From assembly GCA_035540635.1 (NCBI GenBank), contig DATLGH010000108.1, forward strand, positions 1 to 64,000: DNA of 64,000 nucleotides, written 5' to 3'. The stretch is from Egibacteraceae bacterium. Its GTDB lineage: Bacteria; Actinomycetota; Nitriliruptoria; Euzebyales; Egibacteraceae. Made by a program: the position numbers and the translations under genes. This document shows positions 36,491 to 45,536 of this stretch, piece by piece. Position 1 is the stretch's first letter, and each line of letters opens with the position of its first letter. Under the pieces are notes generated by a model that did not search any database, was not told the DNA's origin, and saw only the letters and a list, made by a program, of their open reading frames with translations.

Positions 36491-38905
36491 ATGCCGTACC
36501 CGGGGTCGTGGCCGTTCCTGGTGGCGCTCGCCGTCGCCCTGGCCGTCGCCGTTCCGGTGGCCGCCCCGGCGGCCGGCGCTGGCGCCGGCTGCCTGCAGGC
36601 GGTGTCGGCGTCAGCGCCGATCGAGCGCCTCGGCGGCCCGGACCGCTACGCGACGGCCGCTTGCGCGTCGGCGGTCGCATTTCCCGACGGGGCGGCGCAC
36701 GTGCTCGTGGCGCGCGGCGACCTGGCTGGCGGGCTCTCGGACGCGCTGGCCGGCACGGTGCTCGCCCATGCCGTCGGAGGTCCGGTGCTGCTCACCGACC
36801 CCGCCAGGCTGCCGGCCGCGACCCGCGACGAGCTCGTCCGCCTCGCCCCGGGCACGGTCACGATCCTTGGGGGCCCGGCGGCCGTGTCGCCCGCCGTGAA
36901 CGCCGAGGTCGCCGGCCTCGGCGTCTCCGTCCGCCGGGTCGCAGGGTCGTCGCGGGAGGCGACCGCCGCGGCCTTGTCGCAGGAGGCCGGCGCCGCCGGC
37001 ACGGCGTTCGTGGTCAACGGCCGACGCCCCGCCGACTCGCTGGTGGCGGCTGCGCCCGCGGCCCGCGGCGGGGCCAAGCTGCTCCTGTCGGGCCAGCACG
37101 ACCTACCGGCCGTCACCGAGCAGGCCCTTGCCGGCGTGCAGCGCGTCGTCGTCGTCGGCGGGTACGGCGTGGTGGGAGAGGCCGTCGAGGCCCACCTGCG
37201 CCGGCTCGTCGGGCCGGACGGGGTGCGCCGCGTGTCGGGCGCCGACCGGGGCGGCACGGCCGCGTCGGTGGCCCGGGCGTTTCCCTCGGCCGGCCGGCGC
37301 CTGCTCGTCGGCCAGGGTGACGCGAACCTCGTCGACGCGGTCGCTGCCGGCTGGGTCGCCGCGCGGTCCGGCGGCCCGGTGCTGTACGCGGGCCGCGACG
37401 CCCCCGGTGCGGGCACGGACCGCTGGCTGCGGCTCGGCGGCTTGCGTCCCGAGGGTGCCGCGAGCGAACCGGCCACCCGTCTCGTCGGCGGCGTGAACGT
37501 GCTGTCGGGCGCGCTCGTGACCGCGCTCGAGGCCCGCTACGAGGAGGCTCGGCGCGGCGGCCCGCGGCCCGAGCTGCGCGGCGTGTGGATCCACCTTTTC
37601 GACCCCACGCTGAAGTCGCGTTCGGGCGTAAACGCCGTGCTCGACGCGGCGGTACGTGCCAACCTCAACACCGTGGTAGTGCAGGTCGCCCGCCGCCAGG
37701 ACGCCTACTACCGGTCCTCGGTCTTGCCGCGGACCCCGGACCCCGAGCTGCCGGCCGACTTCGACCTGCTCGCCCACGTCGTGCCGGCCGCCCACGACCG
37801 GGGGCTGGCCGTCCACGCGTGGATGTCGACCCTTCCGGCCTACCACAGTGTCTACGACCACCTGCCGCTGCCGCCCGACCACGTCTGGGCCCGTCACGGA
37901 CCGCACACCGCCGACCCCTGGACGACACGCAGCCACACCGGCGCGCCCAGCACCTACCTCGACCCGGGCGTGCCCGCCGTCCAGGACCACGTGGCCGCCG
38001 CCCTGGCCGAGATCGCGGCCGGCTACGACGTGGACGCCGTGCACATCGACTACCTCCGCTACGACGGCGAGCAGTGGGGCTACCACCCGACCGCCGTTCA
38101 CCGCTACGGGGTGCTGACCGGGCAGGCCGGCACCCCCGCGCCGTCCGACCCGGTGTGGGGCCAGTGGCGGCGCCGGCAGACGCGCGACCTCGCGCGGCGG
38201 GTGTTCCTCGAGGTCGCCGCCGTGGACCCCGACGTCGCCGTGTCAATCGCGGCCAGCACGATGGGCGCGGGTCCGGGGAGCAGCGGCGGCTATCCCAACA
38301 CCCGCACGTTCCGCGACGTCTTCCAGGACTGGCCGGCCTGGCTGGCCGACGGCACGATCGACGCGGCGTTCCCGATGAACTACTTCCGTGAGCACGACAC
38401 CGCCCAGCGGACCTGGTTCGACGACTGGGTGTCCTTCGAGGCGCACGTGCCGCGCCCCGGCCGCGTGCTCGCCGTCGGGCAGGCCAGCTACCTCAACTCG
38501 GTCGAGGGCTCCCTGGCACAGCTCGCCCGCGCCCGCGGTTCCAGCGACGGCGTCGTGCTCTACAGCTACCAGCAGACCACCGCGTCGGGGCACCCTGGGG
38601 CGCTGCTCGCCGCCCTCCCGCACAGGCTGTTCGTCGACCCGGCGCCGGCGCCGGCCCTCGCGCGCCACTCGTCGCCCGCCGGCCATCTGGTCGTCGTCGC
38701 CGCCGACGGCGTGCAGGTCCGCATCGCACCGGAGGGCGGGGGGCCGGCACCACCCGCCGTGCTTGCTGACGGGACGGGCCGCGCCGGCTTCCTTCACCTC
38801 GCTCCCGGCCGCTGGATCGTGACCGCTCCGGGCTTTGCCCCCGCGACCGTGACCATCACCACCCGCCAGGTCGCAACCGTCACCCTGCGGGCCGATCCGT
38901 CCTGA
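36491..38905 (+). CDS. Secreted cell-wall-binding protein with a family-10-like glycosidase domain
   Basis: Exported protein of 804 aa. A signal peptide (about 1-30) is followed by three cell-wall-binding type 2 repeats (about 38-355) with IERLGGPDRYATAA, VTILGGPAAVSPAV and VRRVSGADRGGTAASVA. From residue 361 a (beta/alpha)8 glycosidase-like domain begins ELRGVWIHLFDP, with DVDAVHIDYLRYDG and AAFPMNYFREHD as probable catalytic-site segments, as in the GHL10/DUF4015 group. A small beta domain ends the protein. It should bind the wall and act on a wall or capsule polymer. The start is uncertain: GTG 36482 is an in-frame alternative with GGGG directly upstream. High GC resumes here. Confidence 0.85.
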   Translation: MPYPGSWPFLVALAVALAVAVPVAAPAAGAGAGCLQAVSASAPIERLGGPDRYATAACASAVAFPDGAAHVLVARGDLAGGLSDALAGTVLAHAVGGPVLLTDPARLPAATRDELVRLAPGTVTILGGPAAVSPAVNAEVAGLGVSVRRVAGSSREATAAALSQEAGAAGTAFVVNGRRPADSLVAAAPAARGGAKLLLSGQHDLPAVTEQALAGVQRVVVVGGYGVVGEAVEAHLRRLVGPDGVRRVSGADRGGTAASVARAFPSAGRRLLVGQGDANLVDAVAAGWVAARSGGPVLYAGRDAPGAGTDRWLRLGGLRPEGAASEPATRLVGGVNVLSGALVTALEARYEEARRGGPRPELRGVWIHLFDPTLKSRSGVNAVLDAAVRANLNTVVVQVARRQDAYYRSSVLPRTPDPELPADFDLLAHVVPAAHDRGLAVHAWMSTLPAYHSVYDHLPLPPDHVWARHGPHTADPWTTRSHTGAPSTYLDPGVPAVQDHVAAALAEIAAGYDVDAVHIDYLRYDGEQWGYHPTAVHRYGVLTGQAGTPAPSDPVWGQWRRRQTRDLARRVFLEVAAVDPDVAVSIAASTMGAGPGSSGGYPNTRTFRDVFQDWPAWLADGTIDAAFPMNYFREHDTAQRTWFDDWVSFEAHVPRPGRVLAVGQASYLNSVEGSLAQLARARGSSDGVVLYSYQQTTASGHPGALLAALPHRLFVDPAPAPALARHSSPAGHLVVVAADGVQVRIAPEGGGPAPPAVLADGTGRAGFLHLAPGRWIVTAPGFAPATVTITTRQVATVTLRADPS

Positions 38906-39045
38906 CCCCCAACCGCTCGAGGTCACGCAGGCGGGCAGCCCCCGGTGCCGCGCTGATCTACCGCAAGAAGGCTGGCGTCGCGGTCGCACGGGATGTGCAG
39001 CCGATGCGCTATGGTCGCCCGGCCCGACGGCCGAATGGGGGGGAC

Positions 39046-41334
39046 ATGACCGGCATCTGGAGTGAACCGGCAGGGCGGCGCGGGCGCCTGCGCCGCGCCG
39101 TTGTGGTGGTCGTCGTCGCGAGCCTCGCAGCGGCGCTGGCGCCCCCGACGTCGCAGGCGCAGAGCGTGCCGGCGGTGTCGAAGGCGGTCGTCCAGGAGTC
39201 CCCGGACTACTGGACCGAGACGCTCGCCGACCCCCTCGACTACGCCAACCGCGAGGACGAGCCGCCCGACCCCGCGCACGGCAACGTGCGCCCCCGCAGG
39301 GAGGGCGGGGCGCTGCGGTGGACCAAGACCACGACGATGAACGTGGGGTTGCTGTTCGCCGGCTACGCCCCGTCGGCGTTCGCGATCGGTAGGGAGGGGC
39401 TCGCCAACCCCGTCGACGCCGCGCGGTACACGCACCTGTCGCTGCGCCTCTACGCCGAGCGGGGAGGGGCCGCCGAGATCTTCTGGGACAACTGCGGTCC
39501 CGACGCCGGCCGGTGCACGAACAGGGTGGGGTTCACCCTCCAGCCCGGGTGGCGCCACTACACCATCGACCTTCGACCGGGCGGCTGGTCGGGGCGGCCC
39601 GTGGAGATCCGGCTCGCGGTGGCCGGCGACGGCACGCCGACGACCATGGCCCTCGACTGGGCCCGCCTGTACCAGCCGGGCGAGCGGGTCACCGTCAGCT
39701 ACACCGGCGGCACGCTGCACTGGGACGCCGACGCCGACCGGGCGAACAACCGCCCGGACGAGCCAGGGTGGGGCGTCCTGCACACCGGCGGCGGCACCGC
39801 GACCTTTCCCGCCGACGCCTTCCCGGCGGGGGAGTACCGGTTCTACGCCGACAGTGGTCCCTCGAGCGCACCGCTGCTCGTGGACGCCCCCGTGCCGGTG
39901 TTCTCGGCACCCCACGAGCGGGGCGGCGCCGACTACGCCGCGACGGTCACCGGCGACGCGTGGGACTTCCGGCAGCCGACCGACATCGCGGAGATCGGCA
40001 ACGCGACGGACGTGCGGTTCGAGAACGGGACCCTCCACGCCCGCAACACGAGCGGTGACCCGTACCTCGTCCTGCGCACCGGAGCGCCGATCGACACCGC
40101 GCGCTTCCACCGGCTGACGGTGCGGACGACGCTCGAGGGGCCGTTCGACCTCAGCTTCTCGCCGGGAGGCGGCTCGCACGGGCGTTTCCTGTGGCGTCAC
40201 GTCGGCCAGGGGCCGACGCCGTTCCTTTACGACTCCCGGGAGATCGTCGTCTACCCGGGCGTGGAGACCTACACCCTCGACCTCCACACGAAGCCGCCCG
40301 AGGCGATCAGCCCCGCCGGCAGCCCGCACCGCAGCGGCTGGGTCGGAGCGGTCGAACGGTTCCGTTACGACCCGAACGAAGACCCCGGCCCGCGCCGGTG
40401 GACGGTGAGCGAGATCAGCCTCCGCGCCGATCACGAGACCGTCGACGACGCCTTCCCCGTCGTGTGGCGCGACACCTCCGCGGGCCGCGACCGCCCGACC
40501 CGGGTCTCGCTCTACTACACCCCCGTGCGCGGCGCCACGGACGGGCAGCTCATCGCCGCCGGGCTGCGCCAGGCTCCTGGCGAGAACACCTACCGCTGGG
40601 ACACCAGCGGCGTCCCGAGTGGGCGCTACTGGGTGTACGCCGTCGCGGAGCGGGACAACGGCACCGTCGGCCGGCGTTTCGCGTCGGGGCCGCTGCGGGT
40701 GACGGGGACGTACCGCGACCCGCTCATCGCGCGGGCATGCCCACCGGAAGCCATACCGCCTGCCGGGTTCACCGACGTGAGTCCCGCCAACCTTCACGCC
40801 GGCGCGATCAGCTGCACGGTCGCCTACGGCCTCGCCCGCGGGCTCGGGCCGACGACGTACGGGCCGGCCGCCGGCGTGCGCCGCGACCAGATGGCGTCGT
40901 TCGTCGGCCGTCTGCTCGAGGAGGCGGGCGTCGTCCTCGAGGCCTCCGGCAGCCACTTCACCGACACGGCGGGAAACGTCCACGCCGACCGCATCGACGC
41001 GCTCGCCCAGGCGGGCATCGTCGTCGGCGTGCGCCCCGGCGAGTACGGCCCGCGCGCGCGGGTGACGCGGGACCAGATGGCGTCGTTTCTCGTCCGCGCC
41101 TACGAGCTCGCCGCCGCCCGTGGGCTGCCCGCGCCCGCGCACGGCTTCGGCGACGTCGCGGGCAACGTGCACGAGCCCGCCATCGCGAAGGCGGCCGCCG
41201 CGGGCTTCGCCGTTGGGGTGAGCCCGAACGCCTACGGACCGCGGCGCCCCGTTCGGCGCGACCAGATGGCCTCCTTCCTCGCCCGCGTGCTCAGCCGCCT
41301 CGTCGAGGACGGGATCGTGGACGCGCGGGGCTGA
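39046..41334 (+). CDS. S-layer-homology surface protein
   Basis: Exported protein of 762 aa. A basic N-terminus and a helix VVVVVVASLAAALAPP form the signal peptide. The long middle part (about 40-560) looks like two or more carbohydrate-binding-type beta-sandwich domains with repeated phrasing (FTLQPGWRHYTIDLRPGGW, VYPGVETYTLDLHTK); no catalytic motif is seen. From about residue 575 three S-layer-homology motifs follow, each ending RRDQMASF or TRDQMASF, which attach the protein to wall polymers. ATG 39046 follows a G-rich stretch. It is next to the CWB2 glycosidase gene on the same strand. Confidence 0.85.
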   Translation: MTGIWSEPAGRRGRLRRAVVVVVVASLAAALAPPTSQAQSVPAVSKAVVQESPDYWTETLADPLDYANREDEPPDPAHGNVRPRREGGALRWTKTTTMNVGLLFAGYAPSAFAIGREGLANPVDAARYTHLSLRLYAERGGAAEIFWDNCGPDAGRCTNRVGFTLQPGWRHYTIDLRPGGWSGRPVEIRLAVAGDGTPTTMALDWARLYQPGERVTVSYTGGTLHWDADADRANNRPDEPGWGVLHTGGGTATFPADAFPAGEYRFYADSGPSSAPLLVDAPVPVFSAPHERGGADYAATVTGDAWDFRQPTDIAEIGNATDVRFENGTLHARNTSGDPYLVLRTGAPIDTARFHRLTVRTTLEGPFDLSFSPGGGSHGRFLWRHVGQGPTPFLYDSREIVVYPGVETYTLDLHTKPPEAISPAGSPHRSGWVGAVERFRYDPNEDPGPRRWTVSEISLRADHETVDDAFPVVWRDTSAGRDRPTRVSLYYTPVRGATDGQLIAAGLRQAPGENTYRWDTSGVPSGRYWVYAVAERDNGTVGRRFASGPLRVTGTYRDPLIARACPPEAIPPAGFTDVSPANLHAGAISCTVAYGLARGLGPTTYGPAAGVRRDQMASFVGRLLEEAGVVLEASGSHFTDTAGNVHADRIDALAQAGIVVGVRPGEYGPRARVTRDQMASFLVRAYELAAARGLPAPAHGFGDVAGNVHEPAIAKAAAAGFAVGVSPNAYGPRRPVRRDQMASFLARVLSRLVEDGIVDARG

Positions 41335-41386
41335 CCCGCGAGCGCTCGCTCCTCGGGTGCCCGGCGTTGGCGTAGCCTTTCGCGCC

Positions 41387-42349
41387 ATGCTCGCCGTAAC
41401 CGCCGCGCGCGCCACCCCCGACGACCCGCTCGCCGCGCTCGAGGTGGGCGAACATCCTGAGCCGAGCCCGCCCGACGGCTGGGAGGTCGTCGAGGTGCGC
41501 GCCGCCGCGCTCAACCATCACGACCTCTGGACGCTGCGCGGCGTCGGCGTCAGCGCGGACCGTCTGCCGATCGTGCTCGGTTGCGACGCGGCAGGGATCA
41601 CGACCGACGGCCGGGAGGTCATCGTCCACGCGGTGATCGCCACGCCGGGCTGGCCTGATGAGACGCTGGCCCCCGACATGTCCATCCTGTCCGAGCGTCA
41701 CGACGGCACCCACGCGGAGCGCGTGGCCGTGCCGAGCCGCAACCTCGTCGACAAGCCCCCCCAACTGTCCTTCGCCGAGGCCGCGTGCCTGCCGACCGCC
41801 TGGTTGACCGCCTACCGCATGCTCTTCGTCAAGGCCCGCGTGCGTCCCGGGAGCCGGGTCCTCGTCCAGGGCGCGGGCGGAGGGGTGTCGACAGCGGCAC
41901 TGCTCCTCGGCCGGGCGGCGGGTGTGCGCATGTACGTCACGAGCCGCGACGAGGGCAAGCGGGTGCGCGCCGAGGAGCTCGGCGCGCACGCGGCGCTCGC
42001 GCCAGGTCAACGGTTGCCAGAGCGCGTCGACGCGGTCATCGAGACGGTCGGAGAGGCGACCTTCGGCCACTCGCTGCGCAGCTTGGAGCGGGGTGGCACG
42101 GTCGTGGTCGCCGGCGCCACCACGGGCTGGAACCCGCCGGCGGAGCTCAATCGCGTCTTCGCCCGCCAGTTGCGCGTCGTCGGGTCGACGATGGGAACGC
42201 GCGCCGAGCTCGTCGACCTCGTGCGCTTCCTCACCGACTCGGACGTGCGCCCGCCCGTCGACGCGCAGGTGCCGCTGCGCGACGCCCGCGAGGCGTACAT
42301 GCGCATGGCCGAAGGCGAGCTCTTCGGCAAGCAAGTGCTCGTGCCCTGA
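41387..42349 (+). CDS. MDR-family NAD(P)H-dependent oxidoreductase
   Basis: Medium-chain dehydrogenase/reductase of 320 aa, quinone-oxidoreductase or crotonyl-CoA-reductase-like. The substrate domain has ALNHHDLWTLRG and VLGCDAAGI; the Rossmann domain has VLVQGAGGGVSTAALLLG. It lacks the four-cysteine structural zinc loop and so belongs with the zinc-independent branch. Substrate unknown. ATG 41387 is chosen because the family starts there; an upstream in-frame ATG at 41357 only adds 10 residues. Confidence 0.85.
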   Translation: MLAVTAARATPDDPLAALEVGEHPEPSPPDGWEVVEVRAAALNHHDLWTLRGVGVSADRLPIVLGCDAAGITTDGREVIVHAVIATPGWPDETLAPDMSILSERHDGTHAERVAVPSRNLVDKPPQLSFAEAACLPTAWLTAYRMLFVKARVRPGSRVLVQGAGGGVSTAALLLGRAAGVRMYVTSRDEGKRVRAEELGAHAALAPGQRLPERVDAVIETVGEATFGHSLRSLERGGTVVVAGATTGWNPPAELNRVFARQLRVVGSTMGTRAELVDLVRFLTDSDVRPPVDAQVPLRDAREAYMRMAEGELFGKQVLVP

Positions 42350-42364
42350 CGCGTGGGGCGGGCC

Positions 42365-42895
42365 CTATGGGGCGCGCGGCAGGCCGAGGGCGGCGAGCAG
42401 CGCCTTCATCCAGGGCCCGAGGTCGGAGGGCGTGCGGGCCGAGATGAGGTTGCCGTCGACGACGCAGGGCTCGTCGACCCAGTCGGCGCCGGCGTTCACC
42501 ATGTCGTCGCGGATCGCGCCGACGCTCGTCGCCCGCCGCCCCTTGATGATGCCCGCGGAGATCGGCACCCAGCCGGCGTGACAGATGAACGCGATCGGCT
42601 TCAGCGCGGCGTCGAAGTCCTCGACGAGCGCGCGGACCGCCGGGGACCTCCGCAGCTGGTCGGGAGCGAAACCCCCCGGGATGACGAGCGCGTCGAAGTC
42701 CTCGCCGTCCACCTGGTCCACGGTCGTGTCGACCTCGACGGGACCGTGGCCCCTCTTGCCCGTCACCGGGTCGGCGGTCAGCCCGGCGACGGTCACCGCG
42801 ACGTCCTCCTCGCGCAACCGGTAAACGGGATAGAGCAGCTCCATGTCCTCGAAGAGGTCCGCGGCCAGGACGAGCACGTGAGGTTGTGTGCGCAT
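42365..42895 (-). CDS. DJ-1/PfpI-family protein
   Basis: Class I glutamine-amidotransferase-like protein of 176 aa. The nucleophile elbow Cys lies in FICHAGWVPISAG, with VIPGGFAPDQLRR and LLYPVYRLREEDV as other landmarks of the PfpI/YhbO subgroup (protease or deglycase claims exist for relatives). ATG at 42893-42895. It is convergent with the MDR gene, 15 nt apart, and lies downstream of the glycogen genes on the same strand, across a 171-nt gap. Confidence 0.9.
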   Translation of the reverse strand: MRTQPHVLVLAADLFEDMELLYPVYRLREEDVAVTVAGLTADPVTGKRGHGPVEVDTTVDQVDGEDFDALVIPGGFAPDQLRRSPAVRALVEDFDAALKPIAFICHAGWVPISAGIIKGRRATSVGAIRDDMVNAGADWVDEPCVVDGNLISARTPSDLGPWMKALLAALGLPRAP

Positions 42896-43066
42896 GCGTT
42901 CGGTGTACCCGCCCGCTGCCGTCGTCACGCCGCCGCGCATGGACGTCGGCGTCGATGCCCGGTCGGGCCGGTGTCGAGCTTGAGGATGTCCGGGCGCAGG
43001 CGTTCCTCGCGCTCGTCGACGCTGCGTGCGCCGACGCGACGCAGGCCCACGCCCGGGTCCTGCCGC

Positions 43067-44263
43067 TCAGCGTGCCTCGAGGCCCTCGTAGAGCTCCACC
43101 GTGCTGCGGGCGATCGCCGTCCAGCTGAAGTGCTCGACGGCCCGCGCGCGGCCCGCCCGGCCCATGGCCCGCGCGCGGCCCGGATCATTGACGACCCTGT
43201 CGATCGCGGCCGCGAGGTCCCGGGCGAACCGCTCCGGATCCGCGGGTGAGCCGAACGCGTCGTCCCCCGGCTCGAATGCGACGAGGTGCCCGGTCTCGCC
43301 CTCGACGACCACCTCAGGGATGCCGCCCACGGCCGATGCGACGACGGGGGCCTCACACGCCATGGCCTCGACGTTGACGAGGCCGAACGGCTCGTAGATC
43401 GACGGGCAGCAGAACACCGTGGCGTGGCTGAGCAGCTGCACGACGTCGGGTCTTGGGAGCATCTCGTCGATCCACACGACCTCCCGCCCGCCGCGCAGCG
43501 CCTCGACCCGCCCACGCACCTCGTCGGCGAGCGCGGGGGTGTCCGGGGCGCCGGCGCAGAGCACCACCTGGATGTGCGGCGCGAGGCGGGCTGCGGCGTC
43601 GAGCAGGTGCACGATGCCCTTCTGGCGGGTGATCCTGCCCACGAACATGACCGACGGCCGCTCGGGGTCGACGCCGTGGCGCGCGAGGACGTCCGTGCGC
43701 GGGTCGGGGGCGTACACGTCGGTGTCGATGCCGTTGTGGATCACCGTCACCCGGTCGGGGTCGACGGCGGGGTAGCAGGCAAGGATGTCCCCTCGCATCT
43801 GCGCGCTCACGGCCACGACGGCGTCCGCGCCCTCCACGCCGGTGCGCTCGGCGAACCGCGACAGCGCGTAGCCACCCCCGAGCTGCTCGGCCTTCCAGGG
43901 GCGCAGCGGCTCGAGGCTGTGCGTCGTCACGACGTGCGGGACGTCGTGGGCGAGCTTCGCGAGGTGGCCCGCGAGGTTCGCGTACCACGTGTGGCTGTGG
44001 ACGACGTCGCAGCCGTCCACGCCGGCGACCATCGCGAGGTCGACCGAGAGGTGGCGCAGCGCCTCGACGTGCGGCGCGTCCCCGCTCAGCGCATCCCATG
44101 GTGCGTACGCTCCCGCCACGAGCGGGTCGGTGCGCGGCGCGCCGAAGCAGTGCACGGCGACGTCGACGAGCCCGGCGAGCTCGCGAGCGAGGTGCTCGAC
44201 GTGCACGCCGGCCCCCCCGTAGACCTCCGGGGGGTACTCGCGGGTCAGCAGGGCGACCCTCAT
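43067..44263 (-). CDS. glgA: Glycogen synthase, GT4 actinobacterial type
   Basis: GT-B glycosyltransferase of 398 aa of family GT4, transferring glucose from ADP-glucose (or forming maltose 1-phosphate, as GlgM in mycobacteria). Landmarks: [45 protein letters not shown] and the sugar-nucleotide region [18 protein letters not shown]. Its ATG overlaps the glgC stop by 4 nt, so substrate supply and use are coupled. Whether it works as GlgA or GlgM is not decidable from sequence by eye. Confidence 0.9.
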   Translation of the reverse strand: MRVALLTREYPPEVYGGAGVHVEHLARELAGLVDVAVHCFGAPRTDPLVAGAYAPWDALSGDAPHVEALRHLSVDLAMVAGVDGCDVVHSHTWYANLAGHLAKLAHDVPHVVTTHSLEPLRPWKAEQLGGGYALSRFAERTGVEGADAVVAVSAQMRGDILACYPAVDPDRVTVIHNGIDTDVYAPDPRTDVLARHGVDPERPSVMFVGRITRQKGIVHLLDAAARLAPHIQVVLCAGAPDTPALADEVRGRVEALRGGREVVWIDEMLPRPDVVQLLSHATVFCCPSIYEPFGLVNVEAMACEAPVVASAVGGIPEVVVEGETGHLVAFEPGDDAFGSPADPERFARDLAAAIDRVVNDPGRARAMGRAGRARAVEHFSWTAIARSTVELYEGLEAR

Positions 44264-45495
44264 CCCGGCACGTGCTGGCCCTTGCCGATGACCACGACGC
44301 CTGCCTGCGAGACCGTGAACCGCTCGCGGTCGGCGGCCGCGTCGACGCCGATGCGCGCGCCCTCGGGGATGCGAACGTTCTTGTCGACGATCGCGTTGCG
44401 GACCACGGCGCCGCGCCCGACGTCGACGTCGTGGAGCAGCACCGACCCCTCCACCTCGGCGTGGGAGTGGACGAACACGCCGGGGGACAGCACCGAACCC
44501 CGCACCGTGCCCCCCGACACGACCGCCCCCGGGCTCACCATCGAGCTGAGCGCGACCCCGCGGCGGTCGGGCTCGTCGAAGACGAACTTCGCCGGCGGGG
44601 TCGGCGGCACCCAGGTGTGGATCGGCCAGCGGCGGTTGTAGAGGTTGAAGATCGGATGGACGGACACGAGGTCCATGTGCGCCTCGTAGTAGGAATCGAG
44701 GGTCCCGACGTCCCGCCAGTAGGCGCGGTCGCGGTCGGTGGCGCCCGGCACGTCGTTTCCGGCGAAGTCGTAGACGTGCGCCGCGCCTGCGTCGACGAGC
44801 ATGGGGATGACGCTGCCGCCGATGTCGTGCGCGCTCTGCTCGTCGCTGGCGTCGGCGGTGACCGCCTCGACGAGAACCTTCGTCGTAAAGACGTAGTTGC
44901 CCATCGAGGCGTACACGTGGTCGGGGTCACCGGGGATGGGCTCGGGGTCGTCGGGCTTCTCGCGGAACGCCGCGACGCGGGTGCCCCCGCCGCGCTCGAG
45001 CACGCCGAACTGGTTCGCCTGCTCGATCGGCATGGGGATGGCGGCGACCGTCACCCCGGCGCCGCTTGTGATGTGCTGGTCGACCATCTGCCGGGGGTCC
45101 ATCCGGTAGATGTGGTCGGCACCGAAGACGCACACGTAGTCGGGGCGTTCGTCGGCGAGGAGGTTGAAGTTCTGGTAGATCGCGTCGGCCGAACCGGCGA
45201 ACCAACGCGGGCCGCGGCGCATCTGCGCGGGGACCGGGACGACATAGTTGCCGAGCAGCGGCGACAGGCGCCAGGTGGTCGCGATGTGGCGGTCGAGGCT
45301 GTGGCTCTTGTACTGGGTGAGCACGACGACGCGCCGCAGGTCACCGTTGATGAGGTTGGACAGGGCGAAGTCGATGAGCCGGTAGACCCCGCCGAACGGC
45401 ACGGCCGGCTTGGCACGGTCAGCGGTCAGCGGGGCGAGGCGCCGGCCCTCACCGCCGGCGAGGACGATGGCGAGCACGTCGGGCTGGTCTGGCAC
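44260..45495 (-). CDS. glgC: Glucose-1-phosphate adenylyltransferase
   Basis: ADP-glucose pyrophosphorylase of 411 aa making the glucosyl donor. It begins [22 protein letters not shown], has [35 protein letters not shown] and a C-terminal left-handed beta-helix ending [10 protein letters not shown]. Usually allosterically controlled by glycolytic intermediates. It is upstream of and coupled to glgA, and 41 nt downstream of pgi. Confidence 0.96.
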   Translation of the reverse strand: MPDQPDVLAIVLAGGEGRRLAPLTADRAKPAVPFGGVYRLIDFALSNLINGDLRRVVVLTQYKSHSLDRHIATTWRLSPLLGNYVVPVPAQMRRGPRWFAGSADAIYQNFNLLADERPDYVCVFGADHIYRMDPRQMVDQHITSGAGVTVAAIPMPIEQANQFGVLERGGGTRVAAFREKPDDPEPIPGDPDHVYASMGNYVFTTKVLVEAVTADASDEQSAHDIGGSVIPMLVDAGAAHVYDFAGNDVPGATDRDRAYWRDVGTLDSYYEAHMDLVSVHPIFNLYNRRWPIHTWVPPTPPAKFVFDEPDRRGVALSSMVSPGAVVSGGTVRGSVLSPGVFVHSHAEVEGSVLLHDVDVGRGAVVRNAIVDKNVRIPEGARIGVDAAADRERFTVSQAGVVVIGKGQHVPG

Positions 45496-45536
45496 GGCCT
45501 CACCCTAGCGAACTAGCGACCGAGCGGCGCCAGGGG

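Noticed and set aside
38923-41514. Long minus-strand open frame opposite the S-layer-homology protein
   Set aside because: Codon-shadow of a GC-rich gene; composition is repetitive and no motif appears.
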